This document shows positions 42,626 to 50,385 of a stretch of 64,000 nucleotides of DNA, piece after piece. The position numbers were made by a program, and so were the translations under genes. Position 1 is the stretch's first letter. Each line of letters opens with the position of its first letter. The notes beneath the pieces were generated by a model. That model was not told the DNA's origin and did no database searches. It worked only from the letters and a program-made list of their open reading frames with translations. Source of the DNA: CAWUKT01 sp964352215 (GTDB lineage Bacteria; Bacteroidota; Bacteroidia; J057; JADKCL01); NCBI GenBank assembly GCA_964352215.1, contig CAYGRE010000009.1, positions 1 to 64,000 on the forward strand, written 5' to 3'.

Positions 42626-44185
42626 ATGCCCAGGGAAGTTGACATAAGGGTGCCGATCGAGAAAATAGATGATCCTGCTTACCACAAAAAGCTGGTGGCG
42701 AGAAAGCTGCAAGCTTCTCCCCATCGTATCCGTGGGATCGAATTGCTGCGCCGCTCTGTCGATGCCCGTTCCAAGCCTCCCCTCTTTCAACTCCGCTACC
42801 GTGCCTGGGTAGATGAGCAACCTGAACCAGAACCTCGCTGGGATTTCCCTTTACAAGATGTTCACGCCGCAGAGTCAGTTTTGATCATTGGCTTTGGTCC
42901 GGCGGGGATGTTTGCCGCGCTGCAACTGATCGAACTGGGAATCAAGCCCATCGTGATCGAGCGGGGCAAAGGCGTACGGGAGCGCCGGCGTGACCTGGCA
43001 AACCTGAACAAAGAAGGAATTGTAGACCCGAACAGCAACTATTGCTTTGGCGAAGGCGGTGCGGGTACCTTTTCTGATGGCAAACTATATACCAGGTCCA
43101 AGAAGCGGGGCGATGTCAAACGCGTATTGGAAATCCTGGTCAGCCATGGAGCCACCGAGGACATTCTCATTGATGCCCACCCCCATATTGGTACCAACAA
43201 ACTGCCCAAGATCATCCAATCCATGCGGGAGACCATCCTGGAACATGGGGGAGAAATTCATTTTGGGCAAAGGGTCACCGATTTTATCCTCAGGGACGGG
43301 GGCATCAAAGGGGTGGATACTGCATCCGGAGATCGCTTCGAAGGCCGGGCGGTTCTGCTTGCTACGGGGCATTCTGCCCGGGACATCTTCCGCCTGGTTC
43401 GGGACAAAGGCATCGCCCTGGAAGCAAAACCATTTGCCCTCGGGGTTCGGATTGAGCATCCCCAGCCACTGATTGATGAAATCCGCTACCGTTCCCGGAA
43501 CCGGCCGGAGAAATTACCCGCCGCTTCTTATGCCCTGGTCACCCAGGCCCAGGACCGTGGTGTCTACTCCTTCTGCATGTGTCCCGGTGGGATCATCTGC
43601 CCGGCGGCGACCGAAGACGGCGAGATCGTGGTCAATGGCTGGTCTCCTTCTAAAAGAAATTCTCCTTACGCCAATTCAGGGATCGTTGCTGAAGTCACAG
43701 AGGCCGATTTGGCACAGTTTGCCGGAGAAGGTGCTCTGGCGGGCGTCGCCTATCAATCCATGGTAGAGCGCCGGTCCTTCGAAGCAGGAGGAGGGAAACA
43801 AGTAGCTCCCGCACAAAGGTTGACCGACTTTGTGGAAGGCAGGCTTTCTGGAAACCTTCCGGAGTGCAGCTACCTTCCGGGCCTGGTTTCCGCCAAACTG
43901 GACGAAGTATTGCCAGCGAAAATCAGAGCCGCCCTCAAAATAGGATTTACAGAATTTGGCCGTAAGATGCGGGGGTATTTGACAGAAGAAGCCGTCATCG
44001 TGGCCACCGAATCGCGCACTTCTTCTCCGGTTCGCATCCCACGTGACCCGGATACCTTGATGCATCCTCAGGTAGCTGGATTATTTCCCTGTGGGGAAGG
44101 ACCAGGCTATGCAGGTGGGATCATGAGTGCGGCGATGGATGGAGAAGCTTGTGCCCGGGCCATCGTGACCTATTTAAAAGGGTAA
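42626..44185 (+). CDS. FAD-dependent dehydrogenase of the COG2509 type
   Basis: 519 residues from the ATG at 42626 (a TTG two codons earlier is possible). Soluble flavoprotein with an N-terminal ~85-residue domain (DIRVPIEKIDDPAYHKKLVA, RSVDARSKPPLFQLRYRAWV) and then a Rossmann dinucleotide site VLIIGFGPAGMFAALQL (about 87-103), ERGKGVRERRRDLA, NYCFGEGGAGTFSDGKLYTR, VLLATGHSARDIF, and the C-terminal FAD motif PCGEGPGYAGGIMSAAMDG (about 488-506). This layout matches the uncharacterised FAD-dependent dehydrogenase family; the substrate is unknown. It stands alone between metK and a convergent PLP enzyme. Confidence 0.85.
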   Translation: MPREVDIRVPIEKIDDPAYHKKLVARKLQASPHRIRGIELLRRSVDARSKPPLFQLRYRAWVDEQPEPEPRWDFPLQDVHAAESVLIIGFGPAGMFAALQLIELGIKPIVIERGKGVRERRRDLANLNKEGIVDPNSNYCFGEGGAGTFSDGKLYTRSKKRGDVKRVLEILVSHGATEDILIDAHPHIGTNKLPKIIQSMRETILEHGGEIHFGQRVTDFILRDGGIKGVDTASGDRFEGRAVLLATGHSARDIFRLVRDKGIALEAKPFALGVRIEHPQPLIDEIRYRSRNRPEKLPAASYALVTQAQDRGVYSFCMCPGGIICPAATEDGEIVVNGWSPSKRNSPYANSGIVAEVTEADLAQFAGEGALAGVAYQSMVERRSFEAGGGKQVAPAQRLTDFVEGRLSGNLPECSYLPGLVSAKLDEVLPAKIRAALKIGFTEFGRKMRGYLTEEAVIVATESRTSSPVRIPRDPDTLMHPQVAGLFPCGEGPGYAGGIMSAAMDGEACARAIVTYLKG

Positions 44186-44238
44186 TTGTCCAGGGTCAGC
44201 TTTTCAATCGATATCAGAGAGCTATTTTAACGGGTTCT

Positions 44239-45186
44239 TCAAAAGGGTAACTTCCCCAGATCTACATTTCCCCCGGTCAAAATGATGCCCACCCGCTTTC
44301 CCTTGACGTCGTAATCGTTCTCAATCAGCGCGGCAAGGGGTACGGCACAGGAAGGCTCAATGATGATCTTCATCCGTTCCCAGATCAGGCGCATCGCATC
44401 CACGATCTGCGCTTCCCCCGCCAGCAAAATTTCAGAAACATGTTCGAGGATAATGGGAAAGGTGCGCTCTCCCAGGGAAGTCAACAGACCATCGGCGATG
44501 GTATGGGGGGCTTCAGAAGGTATCAGAGTTCTTGCCTGAAAGGATCGGTAGGCATCATCCGCGCCTCGTGGTTCTGCACCGAGGGTGATTCCATTTTCCA
44601 GAAAATGGTGGACTGCCAGTGCCGTTCCCGACAGCAGCCCTCCTCCCCCGACCGGGGCCATTACGATGTCCAGCTCCGGAACGTCCTGAATGAGTTCCAA
44701 TGCACAAGTTGCCTGACCGGTGATGATGCCGTAATTGTCATAGGGGTGGATGAAGGTGGCCCCGGTTTCGGAAATGATTTGCCGGCTGGTGGATTCTCTG
44801 GCTGCCAGGGTGGGCTCACAAAGCGTCACCTGAGCACCGTATCCCCTGACCGCTGCCTGCTTGACCAATGGCGAATTGGAAGGCATCACGATATAGGCAG
44901 GGATACCCAGGTTTCTGGCTCCCAGGGCCACCGCTTGTGCATGGTTGCCGGATGAATGGGTACATACCCCAGCCGCCAATTGGTCCCGGTCCAGTTGCAA
45001 CAGCACATTGGTAGCTCCCCGAATCTTAAAGGCTCCTACCTTTTGAAAATTCTCACACTTGAAGAACAATTGCCCACCTAAACGGGCGTTAATGGTTGCT
45101 GATGTGAGTACAGGAGTCCTGTGGATGTAGGTCTGGATGCGATTGGCAGCGTCCAGAATGTCTGATTTACCGGGTATGTTGTTCAT
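44239..45186 (-). CDS. Threonine dehydratase / serine racemase-type PLP enzyme
   Basis: 315 residues from the ATG at 45186 (MNNIPGKSD). Fold-type II PLP enzyme that deaminates threonine or serine, or racemises serine. The PLP lysine is K54 in KVGAFKIRGA; the phosphate loop is VGGGGLLSG (about 181-189); the substrate loop is SSGNHAQAVAL. No C-terminal ACT or regulatory domain is present, so it fits the short catabolic (TdcB-like) or serine racemase class rather than biosynthetic IlvA. An ATG 11 codons upstream exists but adds an unlikely leader. Confidence 0.88.
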   Translation of the reverse strand: MNNIPGKSDILDAANRIQTYIHRTPVLTSATINARLGGQLFFKCENFQKVGAFKIRGATNVLLQLDRDQLAAGVCTHSSGNHAQAVALGARNLGIPAYIVMPSNSPLVKQAAVRGYGAQVTLCEPTLAARESTSRQIISETGATFIHPYDNYGIITGQATCALELIQDVPELDIVMAPVGGGGLLSGTALAVHHFLENGITLGAEPRGADDAYRSFQARTLIPSEAPHTIADGLLTSLGERTFPIILEHVSEILLAGEAQIVDAMRLIWERMKIIIEPSCAVPLAALIENDYDVKGKRVGIILTGGNVDLGKLPF

Positions 45187-45343
45187 GTCCGACAAATATC
45201 TAAAAAATCTAACAAACAATTTATACGGATATGGTTTCCCAACTAAATCCGTTTAATAGACTTAAAGGGGCATTATAGCCCTTTTCTCCACAGAATACTT
45301 CATATTGCGCACTAAATTATTCACCAAACAATCGTTAGCTTTC

Positions 45344-45375
45344 CTTGATTTTACGAAAAACCTAACATATCTTTG
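45344..45375 (+). promoter_or_regulatory. Strong Bacteroidota-type promoter for the 45442 lipoprotein
   Basis: CTTG at 45344-45347, 20 bases, then TATCTTTG at 45368-45375, an exact match to TAnnTTTG. Predicted start near 45382; leader about 60 bases. Confidence 0.6.
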
Positions 45376-45441
45376 TAGCAAGTCAAAAGGCCAAACCAAC
45401 TAAAACGAAAAGGCCAAGCCAACCAACTGTTAGTCAACCGC

Positions 45442-46032
45442 ATGAAAAAGCTTCTCACATTTGCCATTATTCTTTCTTCTATTGCCATTCTTGGCTCTTC
45501 CTGTGAGCGTGAAATCGTACAACCACAAACCGACGCTGTCGATCTCACTGCCCGCATCCTCGACGAAAACATCACTCCAATCAACCAGTGTGCTACCCCT
45601 ACCCAGATCAATCTGATCAATGAAGGTGGCAACGTTATGGGTACTTTGGAGGTTTCCAACAGCAGCACCGATGAAATGTACCTGAGTAACCGCATGTCAC
45701 ATGGCTGGTTGCTTTCTGATGTTATGTTCTTCATTGGTGACCGCAACGACCTTCCCAAAGGAAACGGCGGAATCGTTTTGGAAGAAATGCCATTCCAGTT
45801 TCACCTTGGCAACCCAAGGATGAACGCTATTTTCCGGGTTCCAATCGGAAATATGGCTCCTTGCTTTGACATCACCCTCTGGTTCCGTGCCAAGCAACTC
45901 GACTTCTTCGGAAACACAGTCGCTACCGCTGACGGCTGGGCCGATGGCACCTCCATCCTGGACGGTCACTATTTGAACTTCTGCCCTACTCCATGTAACG
46001 TGCAGAACAGTTCAAACCTGTCCAATAACTAA
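45442..46032 (+). CDS. Small lipoprotein of unknown function
   Basis: 196 residues. The N-terminus MKKLLTFAIILSSIAILGSSC ends in a lipobox (LGSSC), so residue 21 should be the lipidated Cys. The mature part is beta-rich (LINEGGNVMGTLEVSNSST, WLLSDVMFFIGDRNDLP, MPFQFHLGNPRMN, DITLWFRAKQLDFFGN) and ends in YLNFCPTPCNVQNSS, with a Cys pair. No known domain is recognised; the layout recalls small Saprospiria outer-surface proteins. A textbook promoter and a perfect terminator bracket it, so it is a one-gene unit that may be well expressed. Confidence 0.72.
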   Translation: MKKLLTFAIILSSIAILGSSCEREIVQPQTDAVDLTARILDENITPINQCATPTQINLINEGGNVMGTLEVSNSSTDEMYLSNRMSHGWLLSDVMFFIGDRNDLPKGNGGIVLEEMPFQFHLGNPRMNAIFRVPIGNMAPCFDITLWFRAKQLDFFGNTVATADGWADGTSILDGHYLNFCPTPCNVQNSSNLSNN

Positions 46033-46060
46033 AGACAACGCGCTATAATTTTCATATAAG

Positions 46061-46095
46061 CGGGACTGATCTTCGGATCAGTCCCGTTCTTTTTT
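46061..46095 (+). terminator. Rho-independent terminator after the lipoprotein
   Basis: CGGGACTGATC pairs perfectly with GATCAGTCCCG around a TTCG tetraloop, followed by TTCTTTTTT. Confidence 0.92.
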
Positions 46096-46099
46096 AAGT

Positions 46100-46202
46100 G
46101 AAGCTGCCCCATTATATTGTAGCTGTCCCGTTATTTTGAAGCTATCCCATTTTATTGTAGCTGCCTCGTTATATTGAAGCTGCCCCATAAGGACAGCTTC
46201 TT
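46100..46202. repeat. Five-copy 19-bp tandem repeat ending in a hairpin
   Basis: Units start at 46100, 46119, 46138, 46157 and 46176. The form is G(A/T)AGCTGCCCCATTATATT with few changes. The last unit continues into GAAGCTG...CAGCTTC, a hairpin nearly the same as the metK terminator at 42395-42427. The rest of the gap, to 46397, contains ATGAC/GTCAT (46256-46269) and GGCTC/GAGCC (46343-46357) hairpins and no gene. Confidence 0.8.
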
Positions 46203-46397
46203 TAGTTTGTAGAGAGCCTTAGAGTTCGACATTCTCTTTGCTTCTTTTCAGTTTTATGACATTCGTCATTTCAATGAGCTACGGGATTCAGTAAACTAAT
46301 GTCGCAATTAATACCAACCGATAACCTCCTGATCCGGTCAAAAGGCTCCTTATGAGCCGTGGCTGTTGATGCCAACAATCACCTAACTATTAAATAC

Positions 46398-47231
46398 ATG
46401 GCTATTATGTTTACCCACCGTCCCCTTACCAACCTCAAGAAGGTTCCCCAGATTTTTCTCATCCTCTTCTCCTTGTTGATCCTATCGCAGCAGCAATCCT
46501 ACTCTCAGACGTACTGCAAAACGTTTAAGAATACGAGTGCGGTGGGTGCGAATGACTTTCACTGTTCCCGAAACAGTGGTAAAATTAAGAATGCATCTGC
46601 CAAGCCATATTTTGGAGACACAGTTCTCACTCCCCCTGCCAACAGTTTCGATTGGCCGACCAGCAGCAACCTCCAGGAAGTTCCGATGGGTGGAAGCATG
46701 ACGGTATATGTCGAAGGTGGGGAGATCAGTGGTACCAGCTATTTTACCAGGAACGGGACCCAAATCGGTACGAAATCAGTCGGGAACAACACCAGGTATC
46801 AGGCTTCAGCTGCCAACTCAGGTGATATCATTTTCGAGAATAATGACCCGGTTGAGACGCTTATTTTCTCAAATGTTCTCCTCTATTCGGACAATACCGG
46901 CCCTCTTGATGCCCCCAATGCCCCCTTTACCCTTAATGGGATTCCTGTTGGAGGGTTTCCTTCCACCTTCTCCCTTTCACCGGGGCAGACGATTTCATTT
47001 CCCTATACCTTTGTCAATCCCAATCTGGCGCTTATCTGCACTTATGAATGTGCCGAAGCTTCGAATCCAACCAATATATTTCAGGAAGGCCTGGCCCAGA
47101 GAGCCGGAGGGGTTTCGATCCCAACCATGTCCCAGTGGGGGTTGGTTATCTTTGGGTTGCTGATCTTGTGTATCGGAGCTATTGTGATCTGGAAGCGTAG
47201 AAACAAGCTGGCATCAACGCGGTATGCTTGA
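46398..47231 (+). CDS. Exported protein with IPTL-CTERM sorting segment
   Basis: 277 residues from the ATG at 46398 (a GTG at 46359 is in frame but adds a non-signal leader). The signal peptide region is VPQIFLILFSLLILSQQQSYSQ. The middle (about 40-235) is beta-rich and of unknown family (GGSMTVYVEGGEISGTSYFT, FSLSPGQTISFPYTF). The C-terminus is a typical IPTL-CTERM tail: IPTMSQWGLVIFGLLILC, then a helix and a basic WKRRNK end. Known members of this motif family are thought to be recognised by an export/sorting machinery distinct from T9SS; no partner gene is in the window. The 22-bp array B starts 25 bp after the stop. Confidence 0.82.
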   Translation: MAIMFTHRPLTNLKKVPQIFLILFSLLILSQQQSYSQTYCKTFKNTSAVGANDFHCSRNSGKIKNASAKPYFGDTVLTPPANSFDWPTSSNLQEVPMGGSMTVYVEGGEISGTSYFTRNGTQIGTKSVGNNTRYQASAANSGDIIFENNDPVETLIFSNVLLYSDNTGPLDAPNAPFTLNGIPVGGFPSTFSLSPGQTISFPYTFVNPNLALICTYECAEASNPTNIFQEGLAQRAGGVSIPTMSQWGLVIFGLLILCIGAIVIWKRRNKLASTRYA

Positions 47232-47255
47232 TGAGCTGGGTTGAGCAAACTATAA

Positions 47256-47651
47256 AGTTAACAATCACTTACACACAAGTTAGCTCCCACTAACTCCTAA
47301 ATTAGCAATTGCATACATAGAAGTTAGCGACTACTAATCCCAAAGTTAGCAATTGCTTACGCTAAGGTTAGCAATTGCTTATGCTGAAGTTAGCAATTGC
47401 TAACTCATAAATTAGCAACTGCTTACGCTAAAGTTAGCAACTGCTTACGTCAAGGTTAGCAACTGCTTACGCCAAGATTAGCAACTGCTTACGCCAAGAT
47501 TAGCAACTGCTTACTCCAGAATAAGCAACTGCTAACTCCAGAATAAGCAACTGCTAACTCCGGGATACGCAACTGCTAACTCCGGGATAAGCAACCGCTA
47601 ACTCCGGGATAAGCAACCGCTAACTCCGGGATAAGCAACTGCTAACTCCCC
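47256..47651. repeat. 22-bp-period intergenic array, 18 units (array B)
   Basis: Eighteen contiguous 22-bp units with no indel. The core is TTAGCAACTGCTTACGC (for example 47411-47427). The first units are diverged, the last six are almost identical (a GCAACTGCTAACTCCGG-type core). GTTAGCAATTGCTAAC (47389-47404) is a perfect 16-bp palindrome, so an RNA copy could form many small hairpins. There are no spacers, so it is not a CRISPR; 22 is not a codon multiple. It lies between convergent genes, right after the IPTL-CTERM gene and before the minus-strand terminator at 47653. Same period and size as array A, with a similar TARCA core, but a different consensus. Confidence 0.92.
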
Positions 47652-47652
47652 C

Positions 47653-47698
47653 AAAAAACGAATCTCCAATTCAACCAAAGTCGAATGGGAGATCGTTT
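47653..47698 (-). terminator. Terminator of the GGCCSPGYN-repeat T9SS gene
   Basis: Read on the minus strand, AACGATCTCCCATTC pairs (with two bulges) with GAATTGGAGATTCGTT and is followed by a T run. It abuts the end of array B. Confidence 0.65.
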
Positions 47699-47742
47699 CA
47701 AAGCTCCTTCCAAATCTCAGGAATCGACTCAGAAAGAGAGAC

Positions 47743-50118
47743 TTACCTCCCCCCAACCACCAACTTTCTCCGGGCGACCCCTTCGGGGCCATACAGAGAA
47801 ATGAAATAAACTCCTGTTTTCTGCAATTCGAGGTCCAGCCGGCGCTGGCCCAGGCTCAGCACCTCCCGGATCACAACCTGCCCCAGGCTGTTGCTCACAA
47901 TCACTTCGTCCACGTCAAATGGGAATTCCACGGCAAAACTTCCGGTAGTCGGATTGGGAAATACAGTCACCAATTCTCCCAAACGGTTCTCCAGCCCAAC
48001 CAAGGTCACTTGCAGTGTGTCGGAACAGGCCACCCCACAAGTGGAGGAGTCAGACACACAAACATGGTAAACCCCGGAAACAGCCGCCGTATAGGTCGAA
48101 GCCGTTGCACCAGCAATCGCGGCACCGTTCAGGTACCACTGATTTCCGGACATTGCACTCGAGGTCAAAGTTTGCCCCGACAGTGAAACAGTAGGCGTGG
48201 CCGCCAAAGGAAGGACTTCCACCACCACCGTGTCTACCGAGCACCCATTTACAGACAAGGTCACAGTTTGAGGCCCGGCCTGGTTAAAGACCACCCCATT
48301 TTCCACCTGCTGGGTACTGCTGGAGGGTGTCGCATTCGGCCCAAAATCCCAGAGCCAGGAAGTGATATTGTTAAAAGCCCCCACAAAGGAGACCGGATCT
48401 CCGAGGCAAACCGTGTCCGAGCTGCTGGTAAAATTGGACAAAGGCGCAAATGAAGCCTCAACCGTAAAGGGATCATTCGCCAGGGAATAGACATTGTAAC
48501 CTTGAGAACAGCACCCACCCGTCCATTCAACGATTCTTAGGTAATACCTGTCCGGGGAAAGCAAAGTGGTCAGGGAGACATTGGCGCCGCTTGATGGTGC
48601 AATGCTGTTGTCTACCAGGTTGAGGAGGGTATCGTAAACGAGAATATGCATTCGCTGGGCGGTATTTACCCCGGTGATATCCAGCGACCATTCTCCACAC
48701 TCAGGCACATCAACTACATAGTAGTCCTGGTCCTCGTTCCGGTCGTTGTGCTGACCATCCGAGATCACATAATTGATCCCCCAGAGTTTGGCGTCGAATA
48801 CCGTATCAAGTGGCAGCGGATAGCCGTTGGGGAAAGCATTGTTGCACTCGGCTGCATCGGAGGTGTCAAAGGCTGCGGTAAGGGTGTAGGGATCGTCAGC
48901 GAGATGATAAGAATTGTAACCCGGAGAACAACACCCGCCGGTCCATTCCCTGACATGTAGGTAGTTCACTCCCTTTTCCAGCAAGGTCGCGGAGGTAACA
49001 TTGGCTCCATTTCCCGATGCGATTTTCCTATTGATCAGGGTATACAAGGAATCATAGACATCAATTTGCATGCGTTGGTTGACATTGGCCCCGGTAAGGG
49101 TGACTTCCCATACCCCGCACCTCGGCGCATAGACGACATAAAAGTCCTGGTCCTCAACGCGGTCCAGTAACTGTCCATTGGAAATATTGAAGTTCACCCC
49201 CCAGAGTTTTGCATCGAATACCGTATCCAGGGGAATGGGGAAAGCGGTGGGAAAAGAGTTGTTGCATTCGGCTACGTCTGTAGTATCGAAAGTTGTAGTC
49301 AGGACAAAAGGGTCAGTCGAAAGGTGATAGAAATTGTAGCCCGGTGAACAGCAGCCTCCCGTCCATTCATAGACCTTCAGATAGTAAGTTCCCACTTCCA
49401 GCAGCGGGTTCAGGGTAGCATTGGCGCCATTCCCGGAAGCAGTATTCTGATCCACCAGGTTAAACAGAGAATCATAGACCTGCATCACGATGCGCTGGTT
49501 GGCATTTACACCGGTTACATTGGCTTCAAGTACCCCACATCTGGGAGTTTGCAGCTTGTAAAATGCCGCATCCGATTGCCCATTGCAGGAGTATCCCCAC
49601 AACCGCTCATCCAAAATCGTATCCAGCGGGATCAGAGGAGCTGAAGCAAAGGAGTTGTTGCACTTCAGTCCGTTGAATACATCTTCCGTGACGCTCAGGG
49701 AATAAGCCCCAAGGTCATTTCCCGAGGTCTGGTCGATCTGGATGTAGACCGGCCCCCCGCAATTGAGCACCACAGGTGCGGGGAGGCCGGCGTTAAAATC
49801 AAAGGTTTTCCCACTGGAGGTAAAGACATGGCTGGACGTGTTCTGGTTGTTGTACAGGTACATTTTCAGGATACAGGGTGACCCATTCGGATTGACAATA
49901 TTGAATTTCCACGCGGCACAGTACGGGAGTTCAATCTTAAAGTAGTCACGGTCGTCGGGATTGATCCGGGTAATATTGGCGGAAATGCTGACCGGGGCCA
50001 GAAAGGTATTGGCGGCGGTATTTTGAATAATGGTATTGTTGGGTTCCAATTCCACCTGGGCCCGTACCGGAGCAAAGCACAGGAGCAAAAAAGGTAAGAG
50101 GGTAAAAATTCGATTCAT
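47743..50118 (-). CDS. T9SS-exported protein with pre-peptidase-like repeats
   Basis: 791 residues. Signal peptide MNRIFTLLPFLLLCFAPVRAQ. The region from about 22 to 560 contains a PPC-like domain (VELEPNNTIIQNTAANTF, YFKIELPYC) and three ~130-residue repeats. Each has NNSF/NNAFP...PLDT, KLWG, DYYVV, then CG.W...TG.N..QR and the signature WTGGCCSPGYN (WTGGCCSQGYN in one copy) with adjacent cysteines. A PKD-like segment (SWLWDFGPNATPSS) and an Ig-like segment follow, then a type A T9SS domain (VTVFPNPTTGSFAVEF, to the end). Likely an extracellular surface or secreted protein; no enzyme domain is seen. It ends at a terminator next to array B. Confidence 0.87.
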   Translation of the reverse strand: MNRIFTLLPFLLLCFAPVRAQVELEPNNTIIQNTAANTFLAPVSISANITRINPDDRDYFKIELPYCAAWKFNIVNPNGSPCILKMYLYNNQNTSSHVFTSSGKTFDFNAGLPAPVVLNCGGPVYIQIDQTSGNDLGAYSLSVTEDVFNGLKCNNSFASAPLIPLDTILDERLWGYSCNGQSDAAFYKLQTPRCGVLEANVTGVNANQRIVMQVYDSLFNLVDQNTASGNGANATLNPLLEVGTYYLKVYEWTGGCCSPGYNFYHLSTDPFVLTTTFDTTDVAECNNSFPTAFPIPLDTVFDAKLWGVNFNISNGQLLDRVEDQDFYVVYAPRCGVWEVTLTGANVNQRMQIDVYDSLYTLINRKIASGNGANVTSATLLEKGVNYLHVREWTGGCCSPGYNSYHLADDPYTLTAAFDTSDAAECNNAFPNGYPLPLDTVFDAKLWGINYVISDGQHNDRNEDQDYYVVDVPECGEWSLDITGVNTAQRMHILVYDTLLNLVDNSIAPSSGANVSLTTLLSPDRYYLRIVEWTGGCCSQGYNVYSLANDPFTVEASFAPLSNFTSSSDTVCLGDPVSFVGAFNNITSWLWDFGPNATPSSSTQQVENGVVFNQAGPQTVTLSVNGCSVDTVVVEVLPLAATPTVSLSGQTLTSSAMSGNQWYLNGAAIAGATASTYTAAVSGVYHVCVSDSSTCGVACSDTLQVTLVGLENRLGELVTVFPNPTTGSFAVEFPFDVDEVIVSNSLGQVVIREVLSLGQRRLDLELQKTGVYFISLYGPEGVARRKLVVGGR

Positions 50119-50270
50119 GTTGGTAATTGAGTTTTAGATGAATGAATAGCTCAATTACCGGGAATGCGGTGAGGGGGGCAATCACGGTTTCAGGCGATTG
50201 TCCAGCCGGGGATGATGTAAAATGGTCCTGATAGGTGTAAAAGGTCTTTTTTCAGGGAGCAATGTGCATT

Positions 50271-50341
50271 GGAGGCAGGAGGCAGGAGGCAGGAAGCAGG
50301 AGGCAGGAGGCAAGGAGGCAGGAGGCAGGAGGCAGGAGGCC
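50271..50341. repeat. GGAGGCA heptanucleotide repeat
   Basis: About ten imperfect copies of GGAGGCA in a row, between the minus-strand T9SS and transporter genes, starting 45 bases after the end of the latter (in its transcription direction). A simple slippage-prone microsatellite. Confidence 0.9.
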
Positions 50342-50385
50342 CCAGAAGCGAAAGGACACAAAAGGGAAACGAACTCGCAACCATA

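Noticed and set aside
46359..46397. Upstream GTG start for the IPTL-CTERM protein
   Set aside because: It would add a polar leader before the signal peptide; the ATG at 46398 gives a normal exported N-terminus.
47256..47651. CRISPR array
   Set aside because: Units are directly adjacent with no unique spacers, the repeat is only 22 bp, and no cas genes are nearby.
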